DNA of 42,241 nucleotides. Origin: a bacterium TMED46. Its GTDB lineage: Bacteria > Fidelibacterota > Marinisomatia > Marinisomatales > UBA1611. Numbering within the stretch: position 1 is the stretch's first letter; every line of letters starts with the position of its first letter. The notes beneath the pieces are model-generated. The model did no database searches, had not been told where the DNA came from, and saw nothing but the letters and a program-made list of their open reading frames with translations. Location of the stretch: assembly GCA_002167345.2 (NCBI GenBank), contig NHCZ02000012.1, positions 34,532 through 76,772 on the forward strand. The letters run 5' to 3'. Positions 35,374-42,241 of this stretch are shown piece by piece. The translations under genes were made by a program, and so were the position numbers.

Positions 35374-35394
35374 ACCTGATATATCCTTATTTTA

Positions 35395-35423
35395 ATATTA
35401 TCAATTACTTACAAATCTTTGAA
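35395..35423 (-). promoter_or_regulatory. possible promoter for the pilin/pilus operon
   Basis: On the minus strand TTCAAA (35418-35423) and TAATAT (35395-35400) are separated by 17 bases. The -10-like box ends 21 bases before the pilin ATG. Each box matches 4 of 6 sigma-70 consensus bases, so this is suggestive only. No sigma-54 GG/GC box, often used for pilins, is visible in the gap. Confidence 0.3.
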
Positions 35424-35465
35424 TTGTCTGAGATATAATATACTTTTCTCCTACTCACTAGGAAA

Positions 35466-35496
35466 ACGATAAAAAGTGTGATTTTACTCACACTTT
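35466..35496 (-). terminator. intrinsic terminator of the M6 protease gene
   Basis: A perfect 9-base inverted repeat (35473-35481 and 35488-35496, AAAGTGTGA type) encloses a 6-base loop. On the minus strand it is followed by a T run (TTTTTATCGTTTT). It lies 7 bases beyond the M6 protease stop codon and separates that gene from the pilus run. A second short palindrome (GCTCAAAT/ATTTGAGC, 35497-35513) spans the stop codon itself. Confidence 0.8.
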
Positions 35497-35503
35497 GCTC
35501 AAA

Positions 35504-38500
35504 TTATTTGAGCAGCAACACCTTCTGTGTGCCCTTAAATGAACCGCTCGCAAAATGTATAAGATAAACACCGGTTGAAACCTGATTCCCTTCATTATCC
35601 TTTGCATCCCATTCGACTTCATGATTTCCTTCACCCATAGGCGCGTTTCTCAGCGTCCTAATAAGTCTCCCGCTCAGATCAAAGATACTGAGCTCAACCT
35701 TCCCGTAAGCTGCCACACTATATGTAATCCGGGTCCTTGGATTAAATGGATTTGGGTAAGGATTATGGAGGGCGAAATTATTGGGAATCTGATTAACATC
35801 CAACCCAAGAAGTTCATAGATACTAAAGACTGTACCATTTAGCTCTACTTCTTCTATATCAAATAGCTGGTCTGTTCCATCCCTGTCAGGCTCAAGGTCA
35901 ATTATTTGATAAGAAGAGTCGTCAGTCGCATAAGGAGGAATTATGACATAATCATCACGAACACCTGTGTATACTGCCCTATCAACCCCTTCTGAACCAT
36001 AAATAATATCATCACCCATTGAACCTAAAAATATATTATCCCCGATATTGCCCTGAAAATTATTATCATAATTATTGCCATAAATATTAATAGCCGCATC
36101 GCCATTAAGCGTGATATCCGTTAGGTACTGCGAACGAAATGTATAATTCAAATTATTTTGCAGGCTAAGGTGAAAATCATTACTGAATGTTACTGATAGA
36201 GAGGCTGTGTATTCCCATGTTTCTCCAAAAAACCCTTGGATAATATTATATAGCTCAGGATCACCCGATGCCATTGTCTCTCTATTAATAAAGGCATATT
36301 CATGATCGCCACAGTATCCATCTCCAGATGGATCGTGTTCCCATAGACCAAAATAACATTCCAGACCCATAGCAAGGTATTCTTCGTCATAGTCTTCAAC
36401 TGGAAGGTCAGATAGTGGTTCATAATATTGATTCTCTATTGCTTCAGACATTGCGCTTTCAATAGCATTTTGCATGCCTGGAGCTACCAACTGAATACCA
36501 TATCCATGTACATAATGCAATACTTCTTCATAGGTAGCATCCCTTTGGGAACTATTCATATAAGCTGAGCTTCCCTCTGGGTGAACCTCAGTTGCAAGAA
36601 GGTCCTGACCTTGGACACCTGAATCGATCAGCTCCAATAGATCTGGATTATCATACTCAGTTTCATCATTTAATAAGAAAAGAATAGCATTGGTAGTCGC
36701 GATCGCATTAGCTATAGGTACCTTGTTGCTGCCCCATTCACTACCTGGAATATCTACCAGATAAGATTCAAGGACACGCCTAGAATGTAGAATCTGTTCA
36801 TCTGTAAAGTCATCTTGGATCAATATCTGAATGAGGTCCTCATTCGGTGCAACAATATGAGTATACCTCGTTGCTACAGCAGAAAATAATGGATCTACAT
36901 TATCAGGCAAATCAACAATGCCATCATCATTGGTAGATATATTGATATAAGGAAGAGTAGGAGTCGTATTATCTCCTGTAACCGTTAGAGAAATCGGCAC
37001 TGCAACTGGATCAGCCGTAGGACTCACCACATTAATAGAGGCATAGTAATCTCCTTGCTCAAGACCAAGAGCGGTTGCTTGAACATAGATACTGGTTGCT
37101 TGGTCGCCATAGATAGCACCATCTAAACTACCATTATCTGACGAAAGCGAGAGCCAAGGAATTATTTCTGAAGAGTATGTTTTAGCCTCCCAAGAGAAAT
37201 TATTAGAAACAAAACCCTCACCAACGGGTGAGACCTGAGTGCCCTGTTGACCATTTTGGTTCTGCCAGCCTATAGTGGACTGGTCCGTAGTACCTGTCAT
37301 CTGATCGTAATTACACCTAAATGTTCCGTCCGAATACAACACAATTTGAAAATTATATGTACCCGAACCTGCCGTACCTTCCCATCGAACTACATCATCA
37401 AACCAAACTACAACCCTATCATTATTAGCATGATAGTATATGTCTCCGGAGGAATTCTCGTTACCATTATCATTATTTGGATTAAGGTCATCAAAGAAAC
37501 CGAAGATAGCAGGGAATGGCATTGAAGCAGAAGGAATTTCACCATTCTCCCAAACTGTCTCATTATCACTATTCCAGCCAACCCATCCATTGGCATTCAC
37601 TTGCAAATAGTTATATGTATCTGAAAAAAATTGAAAATCAAATGGAAGTGAAATTTGTTGAGATGAAAATTGATCATTCCCTGAAAAAGTGAGTTGTGTC
37701 GCTTCATCTTCTATGTCTATCCATTCAAATAACATGTCAGGCTCATCTACGGATGTGGTCCAGTAGTAGTTTCCTCCATCTGGCCCACCCTGAGGATTGA
37801 GGTATGAACCCGAGCTTGAAACAACTATCTCATAACTTAAAACAGTCTCTGGCTCACCAATATTTGAAATAGTAAGGGTTTGGGCCTCATACTCTCCTGC
37901 ATTGAGATCGAAATTCAATGATGAAGGATCTACAGAAATGATAGGCGAACCAAATGAAACAGTGAAGGATATAAAATCACCTGAATTTGAAACATTGTAT
38001 AGATTCAAGCCGCCTTGAGATCCATTTCCATTGTTGTAGAGAAAGCATGAGGGATCCGTATCATCATTTAATTCCGTATGGCCATAGTCGGCACCATAGG
38101 GCGCTTGATCAAAATTCCCAGTATTATTCAGATCGCCGCCAGGACGATACACATATAGCTCATCTGGTGGTCCCTGGGCGTTACCATTTCCAGCCTCCGT
38201 ATTGATCCTGTAGGCCACAAGACCTGATCTTGACCCTGGAGTATTTACATCATACATTCCTTCCTGTTTTCGATATTCTAGAATAAAATATTCTGTGTCA
38301 GAGTTTGGTGAAGGAATCTTATAAGCTGTATTATCCTGATTCTGGAGTGGATTTAGAGCGTATGTACCACTTTGAGTTAGTTCTTCAAGTTCGATCCAAT
38401 CAAAATATTTCCATTTTGTAAAAGCACTAGGAAACTGAGGAGGGTTACCATTCGATGCCATGACATCCCACCCTCCTACTGGAGTAGGAGCACCTCCTCC

Positions 38501-39481
38501 ACTGTAGTGATAATAGTCTGGTGCACCTAGAACATGACCAAACTCATGGCAGAGCACTCCAACGTTATAATACCATGATTCAGAAAGCATAAATAAATAG
38601 TCATATACTTGAGACCCATTTATAAATACCTCCTGACTATATAATGCCCAACGATGTGGCCATAATAGATCGGCCCAATCTCCTGGTGTACCATATATAA
38701 CAAATGAAACAGCATCAACAAAACCATCATCATCCGCATCAACATCAATCAGTGGAGAAACGCTGGATGTTATCGAATTAACTGCGTTTGCAAGAAGCGT
38801 GTGCTCCCTTTGTGCTCGTTCAGTAGCATCTTCATACCCATCAGGATTTGCATTGGAATATGGCTCATAGTAGCTTCTGTTATACTCATCTACATATGAG
38901 GTATTAGACCCATCAAATGTACCCGGATAGTGAAATGTATTGACCAGTAATGAATTATAAGAAACATCCCAAAAATAATGTCTCAGAGATGGCTCATCTT
39001 CCTCTGTTTGAAAAACTGCATCATAATATGCACGGTCAAAAGGGAAATCTGGATCGTCTGCAAAACGAATAAAGACATTGATTTGTGCTATTTCTCCCGA
39101 ACTAGGAGCATCTCTTCTGCCCTGAACCATTTGACTACGTTGATAGAATTCCTTGTTCCTATTATATATTTCTTGACTCGAACTGTACCCTGGCTCTAAT
39201 CCGATACTCTGCGGATCACCAAGTTCTGCCCTTAGGTCAGTGGGAATAAGACCTCCATCCGGTCCCTTATCTGCATAATAATAGTATCCATCTTCAATGT
39301 CTAGTACAATAGTAAAATCGTTTATATCATGCAATCTACGTGCATACTGGTCTCCAGTAACAAAGCAAAAAATGGTCTCGCCACTAGGCTGAGTGATGGT
39401 CCTTGGAATGTCATCAAACCATGTCGCTTTAAGAGTAGATATGGCTATAAATAATAGAAAATATGAACTTAGAATTTTCAT
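35504..39481 (-). CDS. M6-family secreted metalloprotease with RTX-like segment and T9SS sorting domain
   Basis: The 1325-residue product has a signal peptide (1-19), an M6 (immune inhibitor A-type) protease domain (~30-400) with INVFIRFAD, the zinc site HEFGHVLGAPD (His312, His316, Asp322) and GGWDVMA as the Met-turn region. Beta domains follow, including a NIDO-like domain (~560-760) shared with the two C25 proteins. Residues ~840-1120 hold an unrecognised region with RDATYEEVLHYVHGYGI. Residues ~1122-1229 resemble RTX/serralysin calcium-binding repeats (GNIGDNIFLGSMGDDIIYG) and their capping motif DGTDQLFDIEEVEL. The last ~96 residues are a T9SS type A sorting domain (NPYPNPFNPRTRI, ending KVLLLK). 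It should be an extracellular endopeptidase. No clear Shine-Dalgarno precedes the ATG. A strong terminator follows the stop. Confidence 0.9.
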   Translation of the reverse strand: MKILSSYFLLFIAISTLKATWFDDIPRTITQPSGETIFCFVTGDQYARRLHDINDFTIVLDIEDGYYYYADKGPDGGLIPTDLRAELGDPQSIGLEPGYSSSQEIYNRNKEFYQRSQMVQGRRDAPSSGEIAQINVFIRFADDPDFPFDRAYYDAVFQTEEDEPSLRHYFWDVSYNSLLVNTFHYPGTFDGSNTSYVDEYNRSYYEPYSNANPDGYEDATERAQREHTLLANAVNSITSSVSPLIDVDADDDGFVDAVSFVIYGTPGDWADLLWPHRWALYSQEVFINGSQVYDYLFMLSESWYYNVGVLCHEFGHVLGAPDYYHYSGGGAPTPVGGWDVMASNGNPPQFPSAFTKWKYFDWIELEELTQSGTYALNPLQNQDNTAYKIPSPNSDTEYFILEYRKQEGMYDVNTPGSRSGLVAYRINTEAGNGNAQGPPDELYVYRPGGDLNNTGNFDQAPYGADYGHTELNDDTDPSCFLYNNGNGSQGGLNLYNVSNSGDFISFTVSFGSPIISVDPSSLNFDLNAGEYEAQTLTISNIGEPETVLSYEIVVSSSGSYLNPQGGPDGGNYYWTTSVDEPDMLFEWIDIEDEATQLTFSGNDQFSSQQISLPFDFQFFSDTYNYLQVNANGWVGWNSDNETVWENGEIPSASMPFPAIFGFFDDLNPNNDNGNENSSGDIYYHANNDRVVVWFDDVVRWEGTAGSGTYNFQIVLYSDGTFRCNYDQMTGTTDQSTIGWQNQNGQQGTQVSPVGEGFVSNNFSWEAKTYSSEIIPWLSLSSDNGSLDGAIYGDQATSIYVQATALGLEQGDYYASINVVSPTADPVAVPISLTVTGDNTTPTLPYINISTNDDGIVDLPDNVDPLFSAVATRYTHIVAPNEDLIQILIQDDFTDEQILHSRRVLESYLVDIPGSEWGSNKVPIANAIATTNAILFLLNDETEYDNPDLLELIDSGVQGQDLLATEVHPEGSSAYMNSSQRDATYEEVLHYVHGYGIQLVAPGMQNAIESAMSEAIENQYYEPLSDLPVEDYDEEYLAMGLECYFGLWEHDPSGDGYCGDHEYAFINRETMASGDPELYNIIQGFFGETWEYTASLSVTFSNDFHLSLQNNLNYTFRSQYLTDITLNGDAAINIYGNNYDNNFQGNIGDNIFLGSMGDDIIYGSEGVDRAVYTGVRDDYVIIPPYATDDSSYQIIDLEPDRDGTDQLFDIEEVELNGTVFSIYELLGLDVNQIPNNFALHNPYPNPFNPRTRITYSVAAYGKVELSIFDLSGRLIRTLRNAPMGEGNHEVEWDAKDNEGNQVSTGVYLIHFASGSFKGTQKVLLLK

Positions 39482-39519
39482 CTAACTATAATAAAATATT
39501 TCTTTTTAATGATATGAGC

Positions 39520-40269
39520 TTATTTAAGCAGTATCATTTTTTGGGATTGGCTGGAAACACCATCTAACATTAAGCGATAAATATATGTTCCTCCACTTAC
39601 TGGTCTACCAGAATTGTCATTACCATCCCATATAAAGTTTGTTATACCTGTTACCAATCTCCCTTTGTGAAGTGTGCGAACAGCTTGGCCCTTAAGGTTA
39701 AATATCACCAGACTACCTCTAGACTCCTTATCAACAGACACATACATGCTTGTTGTTGGATTGAATGGGTTAGGAAAATTTTGGCTAAGCTTTACAAAAC
39801 AAGGAATCAGACTTTGGGATCTCAAAATATCAATATCCATTCTGATTTGATGATATGTCCCCCCATCATCTGATAAATATTCAGCGACAAATGATTCATT
39901 TGACCATTCCGTTAGGTCATAGACTAATTCCTCATAGCCAATCACACCAAGTGGGGTTATGAACCGTCTAAGAAAAATGACCTGAGTATATTCTTTATCA
40001 AAACCAAAGTAATGGTATGCCCAATCTAGGTCCTCATTGTATAAAAAATCACAGGACGAGGTATAAATATGAAATCCATCCCTATCGCCACCCTCACTCA
40101 CGATCAAAGATATATTTCTATTATCATAGGTCAGATTAGGCGAATCAAGCAACTCTAAGCCAGTCCAATGACCTAAAAAATTGGATAGACCTTGCCCATT
40201 TGCAGTCGCAAAAAGTGTAAGGAGGGAAAATAATGAGATTTTTAGGAGTTTTTGGCTAGCCCTATGCAT
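39520..40269 (-). CDS. small secreted lipocalin-like protein, T9SS cargo
   Basis: The 249-residue product has a signal peptide (~1-25, ending FATANGQG), a ~130-residue beta-rich domain opening FLGHWTGLELLDSP, and a T9SS type A sorting domain (NFPNPFNPTTSM onward, ending MILLK). The GHWTG opening and alternating strands resemble lipocalin-like barrels that bind small ligands, but this is only a pattern impression. No catalytic residues are visible. No Shine-Dalgarno precedes the ATG, which instead lies in the loop of a perfect 6-bp hairpin. It begins 67 bases after the beta-helix gene and ends 38 bases before the M6 protease start. Confidence 0.72.
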   Translation of the reverse strand: MHRASQKLLKISLFSLLTLFATANGQGLSNFLGHWTGLELLDSPNLTYDNRNISLIVSEGGDRDGFHIYTSSCDFLYNEDLDWAYHYFGFDKEYTQVIFLRRFITPLGVIGYEELVYDLTEWSNESFVAEYLSDDGGTYHQIRMDIDILRSQSLIPCFVKLSQNFPNPFNPTTSMYVSVDKESRGSLVIFNLKGQAVRTLHKGRLVTGITNFIWDGNDNSGRPVSGGTYIYRLMLDGVSSQSQKMILLK

Positions 40270-40275
40270 GGGCTA
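40257..40275 (-). repeat. inverted repeat (hairpin) enclosing a start codon
   Basis: TAGCCC (40257-40262) and GGGCTA (40270-40275) form a perfect 6-base stem around a 7-base loop. The ATG of the lipocalin-like gene (40267-40269) is in the loop, adjacent to the stem. It could restrain translation initiation or be chance. Confidence 0.45.
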
Positions 40276-40336
40276 AATATACATCTTTGGGTTGTAATAT
40301 GGGAACCTTGTTTGATACCCCCTGTGCGTTATATCA

Positions 40337-42241
40337 CTATTTGACTAAGATCATTTTATTCTTTAAAGTATTCGACTTAGTTGATAGATGATAAAAGTAT
40401 AGTCCCGTGGCAACTTTCTGGCCATTATCATTTGTAGAATCCCAGAGGACTGTGTACTCTCCAGGACTTCCATAACCCGATCTTAAATTCTTTACAAGAC
40501 CACCATTAACATCATAGATAGCCAGAGCATAATATCCATGATCGGTCAAGGTATATTTGATATTGGTGGTTGGATTAAATGGGTTTGGGTAATTGTATAA
40601 AAGAGCAAAACTATTTGGCTCAACTTCAGGCTGTTCAATAGCTAGGACACCGCAGACAGAAGAATACGCTCCGATCACACCAGATGAATCAGATGCAGTT
40701 TGGCATATGGAGGTTTCCTGCAAATTATAAATAAAATTTTCAGGAAAGCAGAATTCAGGGTCTTGACTAATGATACCACCTTCAGTGGTAAATATTAAGT
40801 TTGGATGATCCGCTAAGAGATCTTCACCCCCTGTTATATCAGAATACCCGAGATCAAGATAGGTGATACCGCTAGACTCGGGTACGTATAAAATTGGACC
40901 ATCATTATCCCATATTATTGAGTTTTTTACGGTAACAACAGAGCTATAGAACGCCATGGCAGAGCCTACACCTGAGGTGTTGCCAGAAAACGTAGTTTGG
41001 TCTAGATCAATAGATGCCTGATATGCAACTATTCCACCACCATAATCATAACCATTATTTTTTTCAAAAGCTGTCCATTCAACTGTACTTATACCACCAT
41101 TCTGGTATAACCCTGCTCCTTCAATAAATGCTTCATTATTCTTTACTGCACTATGCCTTATGCTCGGTTCAGCATTTTCAAAATAAAACCCTCCACCCCA
41201 ATAGGCTATGTTATTCTCGACCACGACACCTTCAAATAGTGGAGAACCTTCTGTCACATATATCCCACCACCTAAGTTACCACCGTTATTCCTAACCGTG
41301 ATATTTTTGAGCACAGGATCTGAACCAGAAATATAGATACCACCGCCTATCTCAGCCGTATTTTCTTCTACAATAATATGCTCAAGCGTAGGGGTTGAGT
41401 TTATTATCGCTATACCACCGCCATATGGGTGGGAACCGCCACGGAATGATATACCTCTAATTGTTGCATTATTATTTGATGTTTGGTCTAGGAGAAGACA
41501 ACTTCCTCCGATTTGACCAGGTGCAAAATACGTCTCCAGAATCATATTAGGATCATTTTCAGAAAATGCTCTTGACTCTAGAACGACTGTCTTCGAATCG
41601 AAATCGAGCATTTCTGTATAAACGCCTGGATTAAGTCGAATGGTATCACCATTTACTGCAGAAAGAACGGCCCTGGAAATAGTCTCAAAAGGCGCCTCAA
41701 GACTTCCATCATTTGCATTATTACCGTTTGAATCAACATACCAGACTGGTCCTACATTAACTGGACCGCACCCCGCTCCAAAACATCCGATCAGTGCACC
41801 TGCAGCTCCACCATCAATGCATGAAGAATTCTCTCTTACATAGTAATTACCTGCGGAACTGTTACAAAAATAAGGTTCTTCTTCGATGTTTCCAGCACCC
41901 CAATTCAGTTCACCATTATCGTTGGTCTCAATACCATCCTCTCCATTCTCGATAATACTGTATAACACACCTAGCTCAACTTCTGTGCCTTCCGATCTAA
42001 AATAAATTTGAGGAGTGCCATTCCCCCAGAGAACAGTATTGAGCAGGTTAACATCCGAATTATCCCTCATGTAAATTCCATTACCATAGAGCCCTGCTGA
42101 ATTATTTGCCATGGTCAGGTTTGTAAAATCTACTGTTGAATTATTTCTTATATAGGCGCCGGCACCGGAGCTTGATACATTATCAGCTATCAGAGAGAAA
42201 GAGAATTGCGGATCAGCATTGTTGACATAAAGACCTCCACC
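40337..42241 (-). CDS. right-handed beta-helix surface protein with DUF1565 segment, T9SS cargo, 5' truncated
   Basis: The frame is open to the window end (42241), so the N-terminus is missing; a Met at 42112 is internal. The 634 visible residues begin in a parallel beta-helix (AGAYIRNNSTVDFTN, GNGIYMRDNSDVNLLNTVLWG). They pass through a DUF1565-type opening (VWYVDSNGNNANDGSLEAPF, then GDTIRLNPGVYTE), then a second beta-helix of ~24-residue coils (GGGIYISGSDPVLKNITVRNN and relatives), and end in a T9SS type A sorting domain (YPNPFNPTTNI, ending MILVK). Such helices often bind or cleave polysaccharides, but no lyase active site is evident. A surface adhesin or polysaccharide-binding role is likely. 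The stop lies 67 bases before the next gene start. Confidence 0.85.
   Translation of the reverse strand, partial: GGGLYVNNADPQFSFSLIADNVSSSGAGAYIRNNSTVDFTNLTMANNSAGLYGNGIYMRDNSDVNLLNTVLWGNGTPQIYFRSEGTEVELGVLYSIIENGEDGIETNDNGELNWGAGNIEEEPYFCNSSAGNYYVRENSSCIDGGAAGALIGCFGAGCGPVNVGPVWYVDSNGNNANDGSLEAPFETISRAVLSAVNGDTIRLNPGVYTEMLDFDSKTVVLESRAFSENDPNMILETYFAPGQIGGSCLLLDQTSNNNATIRGISFRGGSHPYGGGIAIINSTPTLEHIIVEENTAEIGGGIYISGSDPVLKNITVRNNGGNLGGGIYVTEGSPLFEGVVVENNIAYWGGGFYFENAEPSIRHSAVKNNEAFIEGAGLYQNGGISTVEWTAFEKNNGYDYGGGIVAYQASIDLDQTTFSGNTSGVGSAMAFYSSVVTVKNSIIWDNDGPILYVPESSGITYLDLGYSDITGGEDLLADHPNLIFTTEGGIISQDPEFCFPENFIYNLQETSICQTASDSSGVIGAYSSVCGVLAIEQPEVEPNSFALLYNYPNPFNPTTNIKYTLTDHGYYALAIYDVNGGLVKNLRSGYGSPGEYTVLWDSTNDNGQKVATGLYFYHLSTKSNTLKNKMILVK

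Noticed and set aside
1-42241. CRISPR array, tRNA, rRNA, insertion sequence or prophage genes
   Set aside because: No regularly spaced repeats, cloverleaf-like segments, transposase or phage motifs were seen; the repetitive-looking regions are protein repeats.

Overview
This window reads as a chromosomal segment of a Gram-negative (diderm), AT-rich bacterium of the FCB group (Fibrobacterota, Chlorobiota, Bacteroidota and relatives). Candidatus Marinimicrobia (SAR406) or a close relative is my best guess, but it is inferred from gene content only, since no rRNA or tRNA gene is present. The evidence is seven secreted proteins with C-terminal type IX secretion (T9SS) type A sorting domains (PNP motif, FlgD-like beta fold, terminal Lys), a secretin and outer-membrane barrel, lipoproteins, and giant secreted proteases. 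Coding density is very high: no gap exceeds about 130 bases, and most neighbours on the minus strand abut or overlap.

Layout. Positions 1-1509 hold the only plus-strand gene, a 5'-truncated secreted metalloprotease. From 35373 down to 1520 the minus strand carries an almost gapless run of 26 genes. It opens with a complete type IV pilus set: pilA-like pilin, pilT, two minor prepilins, a giant PilX-like DUF4900 protein, pilM-N-O-P-Q, an Ig-like lipoprotein, pilB, pilC and pilD. It continues with a C25 (gingipain)-family protein ending in a dockerin, then pgsB-pgsC-pgsW for a polyglutamate-type polymer. Next come a secreted protein, a predicted outer-membrane barrel, an LVIVD-type lipoprotein and a large beta-propeller T9SS cargo. 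The run ends with an M14 carboxypeptidase, a second C25-family protein, a glutaredoxin and a coiled-coil envelope protein. Upstream of the pilin lie a perfect terminator hairpin and a possible promoter. Beyond them (35504-42241) are three more minus-strand T9SS cargo genes: an M6 metalloprotease with an RTX-like segment, a small lipocalin-like protein, and a beta-helix protein cut by the window end.

How it may work together (inference). The pilus genes give a retractile type IV pilus (both PilB and PilT are present). The pgs genes would make a gamma-linked polyglutamate-like capsule or released polymer. Because no PgsA/CapA is seen, the secreted protein and outer-membrane barrel just downstream are candidates for the export side in a diderm. 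The secreted peptidases and other cargos suit a surface-attached life degrading protein-rich particles. T9SS machinery itself is not in the window.

The most unusual points are: the pgsBCW genes fused end-to-end with an envelope module downstream of a pilus locus; two C25 proteins that both keep the catalytic Cys but have an aromatic residue in place of the catalytic His; a prepilin peptidase without its methylation loop; an Ig-like lipoprotein wedged between pilQ and pilB; and an M6 protease carrying both RTX-like repeats and a T9SS tail.
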